DNA of 26,480 bases, from contig JBKDBG010000014.1 in NCBI GenBank assembly GCA_046314755.1, positions 1-26,480 on the forward strand, given 5' to 3'. The DNA is from UBA6183 sp046314755 (lineage in GTDB: Bacteria; Bacteroidota; Bacteroidia; UKL13-3). Made by a program: the position numbers and the translations under genes. A model generated the notes under the pieces. That model saw only the letters and a list, made by a program, of their open reading frames with translations, was not told the origin of the DNA and made no database searches. This document shows positions 7,375 through 15,751 of the stretch, in pieces (the first letter of the stretch is position 1; each line of letters starts with the position of its first letter).

Positions 7375-9810
7375 TTAAAACTCAACAATAAAACCAAATG
7401 TTGGCAAAAAGGTATCGTTAAAATTCTCGCGAATAATTGGTATTCCGTTTGATCCGTCTATTCTAAGCGGCTGACCATCGGTAGTTGCCCAACCTGTATT
7501 ATCAGCATTACGTTGAAAATTATATTGAGGGATAGCAGGACTGCTTACGCGTAAAATGTTCTGAATATCAAGGAAGATGTCCAAGGTGGTTCGTTTAAAA
7601 TTCCATTTTTTATCAACCCGAACATCTGTTTGATTAAACCCGGCACTTAAGCGCAAAGTGTTTAACAAAGCGAAGTTTGGTGTTCCGGTTCCTGCAAGTA
7701 AATAGTTTTGTCGCGAAGTAGCTTCATCAAATGGAGTGTAAGGCGAAGCCCCGGCAAAACGATGTTTAATGCCAATTTCCCAACCTTTTTTAAATTTATA
7801 CCCTGCAATTGCAGACACTAAATGACGTGTATCCCAAGCAGAGGGAACATATTTTCCGTTGGCACCGGCAAACTCGCTGTAGAAAAAGGTATAAGAAAGG
7901 GTGGTATAAAAGTTTCGGGTGAGTTTTTGTTGAAGAAAAAGTTCCATTCCATAGGCTCTTCCTTTTCCAGTGCTTGCAACAGCCTCATTTCCTATGGCTC
8001 CAAAATCAGTGCCTTGATTGGCCAATGAAATACCATCGCGAACACTCACCGAATAGTTGAAATACGATTTATAGAAGCCCTCAACCGTTATTCTGGTTGT
8101 GTTGGTTGGCAAATATTCAATACCGGCCACCACATGATCAACACCAATGTATTCATTGTTTTTATTCACCAATTGATTTTGGGCATTACGATAACCTAAT
8201 ATGGTATAAATTGGTAATTTATAATATCTGCCAATGCTGGCATTGATGTTTAAATTACTTCTTAATCCGTACGAAGCCGATAAGCGAGGAGACAAGGTTC
8301 TCCATAATTCATAACCATTATTGGTAAATGTATTTCCATCCGTACGAATTCCCAATGTTAAGGACAAACGATTGTCGATAAACTTCCCGGTTACATCACC
8401 ATAAAAACCAAAGCGGAAAAACTCTATCGCTGAATTTAACTGTACACGAAGTCCGGGAATAGAATCACTGCCATTATTTGCCAATATTGGATTGGTAATT
8501 TGCGTAAATCCATTGTTATTGAATTTCACATATTGAAAAACGCCACCATAACTGTATTTAAACTTGCCTTTAAATTTATTTATATCAAGCCTAAACTTAT
8601 TTTCAATTTCTTGTGATTTGATTTTTAATATGCGAGCTGATTCGTCACCCGTTAAACCATCACGAAAGCGGTCTAATCGGTTTTCGAACATGTTACGACT
8701 TGCAGAAATATTTACAAACCCATTTTCAATACGATGTTTTAAAATGGCGCCAACGGTATAATTCCATTGGTTGATGATAGGACTGCCTCTTAGCACATAT
8801 TCATCATCGGGTGTAGCATTTTTTGGCACAGCAAATTTAAATTCATCAATTGCACCAACACCTAATGTGGTCAAGGTAGTTTTATTACTAATTTTGGTGG
8901 TTGTTTTGTATTGAAAATCCCAATAATTCGGGCGAATAGGCAAATTAATTGCTTCAAACAAAAATTGTAAATAACTTCTTCTGGCCGATGCTAAAAATGT
9001 AGTATTTTTTGTGAGTGGCCCGTCAAAAGTTAATCCGAATTCCGAGGCACTTAACCTAACATTTCCTTGCAATCTTTCGGCATTCCCATCACGTTGTTTA
9101 AAACTTAATACCGATGATAATGCATTATCTACGTTGGATTTAAAACTGCTGCTGCTTAAGGTAACATCCTCAATAAAACTTACATTTAAAATCCCCTGCG
9201 GACCACCGCTTGCGCCTTGGGTACTAAAATGATTGATAACAGGAATTTCAATGCCGTCAATGTAAAATACATTTTCATTCGGACCACCCCCACGAATCAC
9301 AATGTCATTTCTAAACGCCCCACTTCCGGTATTTCCCCCAACACCCGGCAAAGCCTGTATTACTCGGCTAATATCAAAGTTGCCTCCGGGATTACTTTTG
9401 ATTTCTTCTGCAGTTAAACTTTGAACCGATAAAGGCGTTTCTGCTTTTTTTCCGAATGTACGGGTTTGTACAACCACCTCATTTAATGTTTTATTCTCCG
9501 GTTCTAATTCGATATTAAATGTTTGAATATTACCTGATGTAACTACCACATTAAACAACACTTTAGGCTGGTATCCTAAATATTGTATTTTAATATTATA
9601 CGATTTGGGGGGTATGTTCATAATTTTAAACCTACCGTCTAAATCGGTTTGGGCTCCCAAATTAGTACCCTCTAAAGTAACAGTAGCACCCAACAATACT
9701 TCTTGCGTGTTTTTATCTTTAATAACACCTGTTATCACTCCGCTATTTTGAGCTGTTAGGTTTGTAAACGTGAAGATAAAAAAACTAAAAATCAGTAAAA
9801 TTTGTTTCAT
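7375..9810 (-). CDS. TonB-dependent outer-membrane receptor with N-terminal CarboxypepD_reg-like domain
   Basis: An 811-residue TonB-gated outer-membrane importer. A signal peptide (1-21, ending LTAQ) is followed by a carboxypeptidase-regulatory-like beta-sandwich (about 24-112, GVIKDKNTQEVLLGATV and DLDGRFKI). LNEVVVQTRTF (about 113-123) is a TonB-box-like segment. The plug (about 125-240) includes VIQALPGVGG and RNDIVIRGGGPNENVFYIDG. A 22-strand-type barrel follows and ends in Phe (GFIVEF), as barrel insertion requires. It is shorter than SusC proteins and has no SusD neighbour, so a glycan-uptake role is unlikely. Iron, cobalamin or another small ligand is possible. It lies between the two carotenoid arms, 69 bases upstream of crtI on the same strand and divergent from the MarR gene. 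Read-through into crtI is possible because I see no terminator between them. Confidence 0.92.
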   Translation of the reverse strand: MKQILLIFSFFIFTFTNLTAQNSGVITGVIKDKNTQEVLLGATVTLEGTNLGAQTDLDGRFKIMNIPPKSYNIKIQYLGYQPKVLFNVVVTSGNIQTFNIELEPENKTLNEVVVQTRTFGKKAETPLSVQSLTAEEIKSNPGGNFDISRVIQALPGVGGNTGSGAFRNDIVIRGGGPNENVFYIDGIEIPVINHFSTQGASGGPQGILNVSFIEDVTLSSSSFKSNVDNALSSVLSFKQRDGNAERLQGNVRLSASEFGLTFDGPLTKNTTFLASARRSYLQFLFEAINLPIRPNYWDFQYKTTTKISNKTTLTTLGVGAIDEFKFAVPKNATPDDEYVLRGSPIINQWNYTVGAILKHRIENGFVNISASRNMFENRLDRFRDGLTGDESARILKIKSQEIENKFRLDINKFKGKFKYSYGGVFQYVKFNNNGFTQITNPILANNGSDSIPGLRVQLNSAIEFFRFGFYGDVTGKFIDNRLSLTLGIRTDGNTFTNNGYELWRTLSPRLSASYGLRSNLNINASIGRYYKLPIYTILGYRNAQNQLVNKNNEYIGVDHVVAGIEYLPTNTTRITVEGFYKSYFNYSVSVRDGISLANQGTDFGAIGNEAVASTGKGRAYGMELFLQQKLTRNFYTTLSYTFFYSEFAGANGKYVPSAWDTRHLVSAIAGYKFKKGWEIGIKHRFAGASPYTPFDEATSRQNYLLAGTGTPNFALLNTLRLSAGFNQTDVRVDKKWNFKRTTLDIFLDIQNILRVSSPAIPQYNFQRNADNTGWATTDGQPLRIDGSNGIPIIRENFNDTFLPTFGFIVEF

Positions 9811-9895
9811 ATGTACAAGATTGAATATAATTACAAAAAATAATACGAAATTGTTTTAATCAATTCTCTAAATAGTCGAATAGATAAAACGAGGG

Positions 9896-9928
9896 TTGAA
9901 ATAAAAAACTGAATAAATACCATATTTG
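9896..9928 (+). promoter_or_regulatory. candidate promoter for the MarR gene
   Basis: TTG at 9896-9898 and CATATTTG at 9921-9928 (one mismatch to TAnnTTTG) are 22 bases apart, within the -33/-7 spacing reported for Bacteroidota. Transcription would start near 9935 and give a leader of about 60 bases that contains the inverted repeats at 9944-9970. Other AT-rich placements are possible. Confidence 0.3.
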
Positions 9929-9937
9929 TTCAATTAC

Positions 9938-9970
9938 GTACAATACTAAACTATTTTAGTACAATATTGT
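9938..9970. promoter_or_regulatory. candidate operator cluster upstream of the MarR gene
   Basis: Three overlapping signals occur within 33 bases. GTACAATA is repeated directly at 9938 and 9959, exactly 21 bases apart (two helical turns). TACTAAA-N4-TTTAGTA is a perfect inverted repeat (9944-9961). ACAATATTGT is a perfect 10-base palindrome (9961-9970). MarR-family dimers typically bind such palindromes in their own promoter, so autoregulation and control of the divergent TonB receptor is the natural reading. The region is AT-rich, which raises the chance of accidental palindromes. Confidence 0.45.
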
Positions 9971-9996
9971 TTTAAATTACTAATTATTATTTTAAA

Positions 9997-10647
9997 ATGT
10001 CTAATACTCAGGTTATAGCAGAATTAATAAATAAGTTTCAAGCCTATGAAACTGAACACAAAAAGGTATCTGTTGATGACTTTGCTGTTTGGTTACTTAA
10101 ACAAAGCGGAGAAACTAAACTAAGTGCACACCTTGGCATGGGCAGTCAAAACAAGTATGCCAATAAAAAAGTGGATGAGGCAGATAATGCAGTTGGTATT
10201 TTACTTGGTTTATTGAATAAATATGCCAAACATTATGCAAAAGTTGCCCTTAGCCAGTTGCCTATAAACAGTATAGAAGAGTTTGGTTACTTGGCACATT
10301 TATCTACCCATCAACACATGACCAAAACCGAATTGATTAATGTAAACTTAGACGGCAAAACAACAGGCACCGATATTATCAGAAGATTAATAGAGCTGGG
10401 ATTGATTAAAGAAATGAATAATCCTGATGATAAAAGAAGTAAGCTGATTAAAATTACCGACAAAGGGAAGAAAGTGATTGGCGAGGCATACCGTAAAATG
10501 GGGCAAGTATCGAAAATGGTAGTTGGTAACTTAACACCCAATGAAAAACAAACGCTTATTAAAATAATGAGTAAACTAGAGGATTACCATAAGTTAAATG
10601 AACCTGAATTGACTAACTTACTCAAGACATCTCAACACGAATATTAA
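9997..10647 (+). CDS. MarR-type winged-helix transcriptional regulator
   Basis: A 216-residue cytosolic DNA-binding protein. The winged helix-turn-helix covers about residues 92-165: the recognition helix lies near K121-L135 (KTTGTDIIRRLIELGLI), and the wing has the family's Asp/Arg pattern in NPDDKRSKLIKITDKG (142-157). Extra N-terminal helices (1-90) and C-terminal helices (165-216) would form the dimer and ligand pocket. It is longer than the usual 140-160 residues because of the N-terminal segment. Start is ATG 9997, preceded by inverted repeats that look like its own operator. The position between carotenoid arms, divergent from a TonB receptor, suggests a local regulator. MarR proteins usually repress and are released by small ligands or oxidants; the ligand here is unknown. 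Confidence 0.9.
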   Translation: MSNTQVIAELINKFQAYETEHKKVSVDDFAVWLLKQSGETKLSAHLGMGSQNKYANKKVDEADNAVGILLGLLNKYAKHYAKVALSQLPINSIEEFGYLAHLSTHQHMTKTELINVNLDGKTTGTDIIRRLIELGLIKEMNNPDDKRSKLIKITDKGKKVIGEAYRKMGQVSKMVVGNLTPNEKQTLIKIMSKLEDYHKLNEPELTNLLKTSQHEY

Positions 10648-10659
10648 TCATTGATTAAT
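10643..10659. repeat. perfect 17-base inverted repeat over the MarR stop codon
   Basis: ATTAATCA-T-TGATTAAT is a perfect palindrome around one central base and includes the TAA stop of the MarR gene (10645-10647). It has no GC and no T-run after it, so it is a poor terminator. It could instead be a protein-binding site 72 bases before the T9SS gene. Confidence 0.4.
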
Positions 10660-10694
10660 TATTGTTTAAAAAGTGAATATCTAATAATAAGGCT

Positions 10695-10714
10695 TAAACT
10701 ATTTGTACATTGCG
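10695..10714 (+). promoter_or_regulatory. candidate regulatory element before the T9SS gene, shared with the MarR promoter
   Basis: TAAACTATTT followed directly by GTACATTG. The first ten bases are identical to 9947-9956 in the MarR promoter, where GTACA also follows two bases later. The element ends 17 bases before the ATG at 10731. It may be a common core promoter or a common operator. No clean TAnnTTTG box is visible. Confidence 0.35.
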
Positions 10715-10730
10715 TTAAATAATCTATTCC

Positions 10731-13523
10731 ATGAATAAACTTTTATTTTCTGCGTGTTGCTTAATAATCTTCTTAAAAAGCAATGCCCAAACCTTACTTA
10801 ATGAGAATTTTAATTACAGTTCCGGCCAACTTTCAGCTGCATTTTCAGGTGCTAATGTAAGTAATGGCACTTGGATTAATTTTAGCGGCACAGCAAACCC
10901 AATTTTATGTGACAGCGGCAGCCTTTCCTATGTCAATTACGTATCATCCGGAATTGGCAATAAAGCAAAGTTAACAGCCGTTTCCACATCAGCTGAAGAT
11001 ATTTATACCGGATTTAGCGCACAAGCCAGTGGAACTATTTTTACTTCATTCATATTGAATGTATCTGATACAAACAGAATATTAGCAAATACAAATGCGA
11101 ATGGTGATTATTTTTTAGCTCTTCTGCCCTCAACCAGTACAAATTCATTTTTTAACCGACTAAGTATTAAAAAATCTTTAAGCGGAAGCGGTTATGTATT
11201 AGGCATTAGAGGTAATTCATCAGCTACCACAATATTTGCCTCCACCGAATTATCAGTAGGAACATCATATCTAATTGTAATGCAATACAAGGTGGTAACT
11301 GGCACAAGTAATGATAGTGTAACCCTTTGGATTAACCCAACATTATCTAGCAATACGCCAACACCGGATATTAATGAAAGAGTAAGTGCAGGTACGGACC
11401 CTGCTGATTTAGGAAGATTAGCGTTACGACAAGGGGTTAATACTCCAAATTGTTTAGTTGATGGTATTAGAGTTGCACTTAGCTGGGCAGAACTATTAGG
11501 CTTAAATACGGTTACTTACAATCCAACCACTGAAATTAATGCAACTCCTAATTTTATTACCACTGCAAATATTACTTGGAAATTGCCAAATGGATATGAT
11601 GCAACTTCGTCTGAAATTGTGGTATTCGCTAAAGCAGATAATCCAATTGCCATTGGTTCACCAAGTAAATCAGTAATAAACTACAATGCCTCCGCTGTAT
11701 TAGGAACAGGAAGTACTTTTGAAAATGATGCATTAGCGTTTTGTGTTTACAAAGGCGATTTAAATAATGTTGCAATAAGTAACTTACAAAGCAATAAAAG
11801 ATATTACTTGGCAGCGTTTGCTGTAACCACAACAGACTCGATTTACTCAACTGCAGATACGGTTAGTTTTATTCAAAACACCGCACCACCTGAAGCAGTT
11901 ACAGATATTAACACAACCGGCTTAACAGGAACCACAATGCGAATCACTTGGCAAAAAAATGCCAATTATAACAACAGTAAATTTACAACCTTAGTATTTG
12001 TTAAAGCTACGAATCCTATCAATATTGGCACACCTACTAAATCCCCCTTAAGGTATCCAAATGCTTCAGGATTTTTTAATATTGGTACGAAATATGAAAA
12101 TGATAGCTTAGCATCTTGTGTGTTTAGAGGAGATACAAATTTTGTAAATGTAAGTAACCTGAATAACACCATAACTTATCATGTAAGTGTTTTGGTGGTT
12201 GAGGATTTTGACTCAGTGTACTCAGCACCTGCATCATCCTCAGGAGGGTCTTTAGCACCTCCTCCACTAGTTGAAATCAATAAAATTAACAGTATTAATC
12301 TAAGCACAGGTGCCCCTGATTCAGCAGGAAAATATGTTCGTTTAAGCGGAGTTGTGCATGGCTTTAATCAACGTACCAATGGCTTACAGTTTATGCTTCA
12401 CGATGGTTCGGGTGGTATCACCGTGTTTAGTAATAACCGAACTTACGGCTATACAGTGAACGAAGGAGATAGTGTTACTGTTCAGGGAATCATTGCTTCG
12501 AACAGAGGGTTACTAATTGTAACAACCTTAGACACCATTATTATGCAAGGAAGCGGGAAAGCCTTACAAACTCCAATTGCTTTTTTTCAATTAAATGAAT
12601 CAACCGAAAATAATTTAGTACAAACAAGTTTATTACAATTTATTACACCGCCTGCGGGTGGCAACTGGCCTGCCAACTCGCAAAATGTACAGGCACTTCG
12701 CTACGGCAGCACCGATACCGTAAATATTCGAATTGTAAACACATCAGGTATTGCAGGAAAACCACTACCAAATGCGCCATTATTTAAAGTAACCGGATTG
12801 GGTTTTCAAATCAGCTCAAACAACACTGCACCATTCGCATTTGACGGTTATTCCATTATTCCGCGAAATGAAACAGATATTGAAGCGGTTGACCCAATCA
12901 ATCCTTTTTCACTTGTTGAGCCAAGTAATAACACATTGGTTTTTGTGAATGATACCGCAACAGGAAAAGTAATTTTTAAATGGAATAGTACTACTTCAGC
13001 CCAGGGACTTTCTGCTCCGGTTTATAGCTGGCAAATAGATACTGCCGGTGGCGACTTTAGCACTCCGCTTGCCATGCTTATGTCAAACAACGTAGGACAA
13101 GACACTATGATTGAAATTACACATGGATTCTTCTTTAGTTTATTACAAGGAAAAGGAATTGCTACCGATAAATTGTTAAACCTAAGTTGGAAAGTTGAAG
13201 CCAGTGTTGATGCGTTTACAAAATATTCGACCGAAACCTTCGCACTAGATTTGAAAAATAGTGTAAACTCAGGTTTGATGGATGTAAACAGGATAAGTTT
13301 TGGTATGTATCCAAACCCGGCCCATGATTGGATTACATTCACTTGCTCAGAAAAAATGAATACCATTGAGTGTTTTGATTTGAGCGGCAAACAACTAAAC
13401 CGTATTGAAGTGAATCAATCAACCCAGGCTACATTGGCGGTGCAACACTTAAAACCGGGTATTTACCTCATCAAAGTGAGTACCGATAAAGGTAACAGTT
13501 ATCAAAAATTAGTAATAGAATAA
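10731..13523 (+). CDS. large secreted multidomain protein with type IX sorting domain
   Basis: A 930-residue protein predicted to be exported by Sec (signal peptide 1-19, ending KSNAQ) and then through the outer membrane by the type IX system. Residues about 20-255 form a beta-rich LamG/jelly-roll-like region (FNYSSGQL, then VDGIRVALSWAELL). Two tandem fibronectin-III-like repeats follow (about 262-383 and 384-503), sharing NPIxIGxPxKS, ENDxLAxCV and VxxSNL at about 124-residue spacing. Next is an OB-fold-like domain (about 512-600; YVRLSGVVHGF, GDSVTVQGII). The C-terminal sorting domain (about 850-930) carries MYPNPAHDWITF, LSGKQLNRIEV and LKPGIYLIKV. No catalytic motif is recognised, and adhesion or surface binding is only a guess. 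It is followed by a strong terminator, so it is probably not co-transcribed into crtD. Confidence 0.88.
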   Translation: MNKLLFSACCLIIFLKSNAQTLLNENFNYSSGQLSAAFSGANVSNGTWINFSGTANPILCDSGSLSYVNYVSSGIGNKAKLTAVSTSAEDIYTGFSAQASGTIFTSFILNVSDTNRILANTNANGDYFLALLPSTSTNSFFNRLSIKKSLSGSGYVLGIRGNSSATTIFASTELSVGTSYLIVMQYKVVTGTSNDSVTLWINPTLSSNTPTPDINERVSAGTDPADLGRLALRQGVNTPNCLVDGIRVALSWAELLGLNTVTYNPTTEINATPNFITTANITWKLPNGYDATSSEIVVFAKADNPIAIGSPSKSVINYNASAVLGTGSTFENDALAFCVYKGDLNNVAISNLQSNKRYYLAAFAVTTTDSIYSTADTVSFIQNTAPPEAVTDINTTGLTGTTMRITWQKNANYNNSKFTTLVFVKATNPINIGTPTKSPLRYPNASGFFNIGTKYENDSLASCVFRGDTNFVNVSNLNNTITYHVSVLVVEDFDSVYSAPASSSGGSLAPPPLVEINKINSINLSTGAPDSAGKYVRLSGVVHGFNQRTNGLQFMLHDGSGGITVFSNNRTYGYTVNEGDSVTVQGIIASNRGLLIVTTLDTIIMQGSGKALQTPIAFFQLNESTENNLVQTSLLQFITPPAGGNWPANSQNVQALRYGSTDTVNIRIVNTSGIAGKPLPNAPLFKVTGLGFQISSNNTAPFAFDGYSIIPRNETDIEAVDPINPFSLVEPSNNTLVFVNDTATGKVIFKWNSTTSAQGLSAPVYSWQIDTAGGDFSTPLAMLMSNNVGQDTMIEITHGFFFSLLQGKGIATDKLLNLSWKVEASVDAFTKYSTETFALDLKNSVNSGLMDVNRISFGMYPNPAHDWITFTCSEKMNTIECFDLSGKQLNRIEVNQSTQATLAVQHLKPGIYLIKVSTDKGNSYQKLVIE

Positions 13524-13544
13524 TAGAAAAAACCTTAATCTTGA

Positions 13545-13576
13545 AAGCCGAAACAAATCTGTTTCGGCTTTTTTTT
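13545..13576 (+). terminator. rho-independent terminator after the T9SS gene
   Basis: Perfect stem AAGCCGAAAC / GTTTCGGCTT (10 bp) with a six-base loop, followed by at least six more T residues. It lies 22 bases after the stop at 13523 and 28 bases before the crtD-like ATG, isolating arm B from upstream transcription. Confidence 0.92.
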
Positions 13577-13603
13577 GTTATAGCACTTATACCATCATTT
13601 GTT

Positions 13604-15082
13604 ATGAAAGCCATAGTTATTGGAAGCGGAGTTGCAGGATTAGCCACATCTATTCGATTGGCTAAGTTGGGCATAGAGGTAGAAGTGTTTGAAGCCAACG
13701 AATATCCGGGAGGTAAATTAAGTGAAGTAACCATTCAAGGATTTAGGTTTGATGCAGGACCTTCCTTATTTACTTTACCTCATTTAGTGAATGACCTTTA
13801 TGAGTTGTGCGGAAAAAATCCAAAAACAGATTTTCCTTACATCCAATTGGAAAAATCCTGTAACTATTTTTATGAAGACGGCACACAGTTTACGGCCTAT
13901 CACGACCGAGCTGCATTTGCAAATGAACTCGAACAAAAGATAAATCTTCAAAATACGGAACCATTATTTAAATACCTAGATAGAGCTGCATTACGATACA
14001 ACCTTACTACGCCAATATTTATTGAGTACAGTTTGCACCGGTTAAAAAACTACACCAATATTCATACGCTTAAAGGTATTTTAAACACCTGGAAATTGAA
14101 TTTATTTAGCAGCATGAATAGTGAGAATGAAAACACGTTCAATAACAGCTATCTCACACAGTATTTTAACCGTTTTGCTACTTACAACGGCAGTGATCCT
14201 TATCAAGCTCCGGCATTGTTAAATATGATTCCGCATTTAGAGCATAACGTAGGAACATTTTTTCCAAAAAACGGTATGCACCAAATCACACAATCGCTTT
14301 ATCAATTGGCAATGGAGCAAGGTGTAAAGTTTCATTTCAATCATAAAGTAAACGAAATTCTCATCACCAAAGGAAAAGTATATGGTGTATTGGCAAACCA
14401 AAAACTATTTAAGGCAGATTTGGTTATTAGCAATGCAGATGTTCATTCAACCTATCGCAACTTACTAAGCAAACACAAAGCGCCTGAATATATTTTAAAG
14501 CAAGAAAAATCATCCTCGGCACTCATTTTTTATTGGGGAATCAATAAATCATTTCCTCAGTTTGATTTGCACAATATTTTATTTAGCGCTGATTATAAAA
14601 CTGAGTTTGAACATTTGTTTAAGCATAAAACCATTTACCACGACCCAACCATTTATATCAACATCACGTCAAAGTATAAACCGGATGACGCTCCGCAAGG
14701 TTGCGAAAACTGGTTTTTAATGATTAATGTGCCTAATAATTCGGGGCAACCTTGGGATGAGTTGATTCAAACTGCACGCAAACATATTTTACAAAAGCTT
14801 CAACGAATGTTACAGGTGAATGTAGAATCATTAATTACTTGCGAACATATCCTTGAACCAAGAAGTATTGAAAGCAAAACTTCATCTTATGCAGGTGCTT
14901 TGTACGGAAATGCAAGCAATAATCGATATGCCGCATTTTTAAGACATAAAAACTTTAGTTCTGAGTATAAAGGATTGTACTTTTGCGGAGGCAGTGTGCA
15001 CCCCGGAGGCGGAATTCCGCTTTGTTTAAACAGCGCCAAAATTGTAGCACAATTGATTAAAGAAGATTACACATGCAACTAA
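13604..15082 (+). CDS. crtD: CrtI-family carotenoid desaturase, probable 1-hydroxycarotenoid 3,4-desaturase
   Basis: A second FAD-dependent CrtI-family enzyme, 492 residues. It has a Rossmann motif GSGVAG (7-12), acidic FEAN, GGKLSEV, DAGPSLFT (about 50-57) and the C-terminal signature LYFCGGSVHPGGGIPLCLNS (about 456-475). The HPGGG form is common in CrtD-type desaturases, whereas the CrtI at 5818 has PGPGLPP. With CruF next door, the likely step is 3',4'-desaturation of a 1'-hydroxylated psi end. The frame extends back to a TTG at 13541, but that would start inside the terminator, so ATG 13604 is chosen. It overlaps cruF by 10 bases. A ketolase/oxygenase-type CrtI homologue is the main alternative. 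Confidence 0.82.
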   Translation: MKAIVIGSGVAGLATSIRLAKLGIEVEVFEANEYPGGKLSEVTIQGFRFDAGPSLFTLPHLVNDLYELCGKNPKTDFPYIQLEKSCNYFYEDGTQFTAYHDRAAFANELEQKINLQNTEPLFKYLDRAALRYNLTTPIFIEYSLHRLKNYTNIHTLKGILNTWKLNLFSSMNSENENTFNNSYLTQYFNRFATYNGSDPYQAPALLNMIPHLEHNVGTFFPKNGMHQITQSLYQLAMEQGVKFHFNHKVNEILITKGKVYGVLANQKLFKADLVISNADVHSTYRNLLSKHKAPEYILKQEKSSSALIFYWGINKSFPQFDLHNILFSADYKTEFEHLFKHKTIYHDPTIYINITSKYKPDDAPQGCENWFLMINVPNNSGQPWDELIQTARKHILQKLQRMLQVNVESLITCEHILEPRSIESKTSSYAGALYGNASNNRYAAFLRHKNFSSEYKGLYFCGGSVHPGGGIPLCLNSAKIVAQLIKEDYTCN

Positions 15083-15723
15083 AGAAAGAAAACATAGGTA
15101 TTGTTCTGCTACTTATTTTTTATTCGGTAGGTTTAACCGGTACCTTATTTTGGGATGAATCCGTGCTTAAACTTACTCCTGTAAACTTACTCATCAGCCT
15201 TGGAATTGTGTTGTGGTTTCATCAAGAGTATGATGCACGGTTTTTATTGTATGCCATTATTGTTTTTGTAAACGGATTTTTATTGGAGTGGGTGGGTGTA
15301 ACAACAGGAAAAGTATTCGGTGTTTATTTTTACGGCAACAACTTAGGCTATAAATTATTCGACATTCCTGTGGTGATTGGCATAAACTGGCTCATGCTGA
15401 GTTATTCATCCATGAATACAGCTCAATTGCTGGTACAACGTGCCAATTTGTTCAAACACAAAGAATGGTTATTGCCGCTCATTGGTGCAGTATTGATGGT
15501 AATTGTTGATGTATGGATAGAGCAATTGTGCAGCCGACTCGATTTTTGGTACTGGAAAGATCAAGTTGTACCTTTACAAAACTATACAGCCTGGTTTTTA
15601 TTTTCCTTTGCATTCAATTATTTATTCGTGAAAATGGAAGTAAAAACCGGAAACAAAGTTGCAGTGTTATTATACCTGTTACAATTGCTGTTTTTTATCG
15701 GGTTGAATTTAGGATTGCATTAA
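15073..15723 (+). CDS. cruF: carotenoid 1,2-hydratase-like membrane protein, CruF family
   Basis: An integral membrane protein of 216 residues with about seven hydrophobic helices. It belongs by pattern to the DUF422/carotenoid-synthesis family: EWVGVTTGKVFGVYFYG (72-88) and IPVVIGINWLML (98-109) are its most conserved segments. D146 and E150 (VDVWIEQ) and FWYW (153-156) lie in a later polar cluster. CruF adds water across the 1',2' double bond of the acyclic end of gamma-carotene or related psi ends, giving a tertiary hydroxyl. The ATG lies within the 3' end of the crtD-like gene (10-base overlap), so the two are coupled and probably act in sequence. The unrelated CrtC hydratase does the same chemistry in purple bacteria. 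Function by family and context is fairly secure. Confidence 0.85.
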   Translation: MQLKKENIGIVLLLIFYSVGLTGTLFWDESVLKLTPVNLLISLGIVLWFHQEYDARFLLYAIIVFVNGFLLEWVGVTTGKVFGVYFYGNNLGYKLFDIPVVIGINWLMLSYSSMNTAQLLVQRANLFKHKEWLLPLIGAVLMVIVDVWIEQLCSRLDFWYWKDQVVPLQNYTAWFLFSFAFNYLFVKMEVKTGNKVAVLLYLLQLLFFIGLNLGLH

Positions 15724-15751
15724 TTAAACAAACAATCATTTTAACTGTTAA

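Noticed and set aside
7375..9810. SusC-type glycan importer
   Set aside because: About 200 residues shorter than SusC, and no SusD gene follows.
10643..10659. Terminator after the MarR gene
   Set aside because: The palindrome is perfect, but it is AT-only with a one-base centre and no T-run. It is listed as a repeat instead.
13541..13603. Longer crtD-like product starting at the TTG at 13541
   Set aside because: The extra residues would be encoded by the terminator hairpin and its T-run; the Rossmann motif begins directly after the ATG at 13604.
13604..15082. Second phytoene desaturase or squalene-type desaturase
   Set aside because: The C-terminal signature (HPGGG) and the overlap with a cruF-like gene fit a CrtD-type enzyme better, and a full CrtI is already present at 5818.
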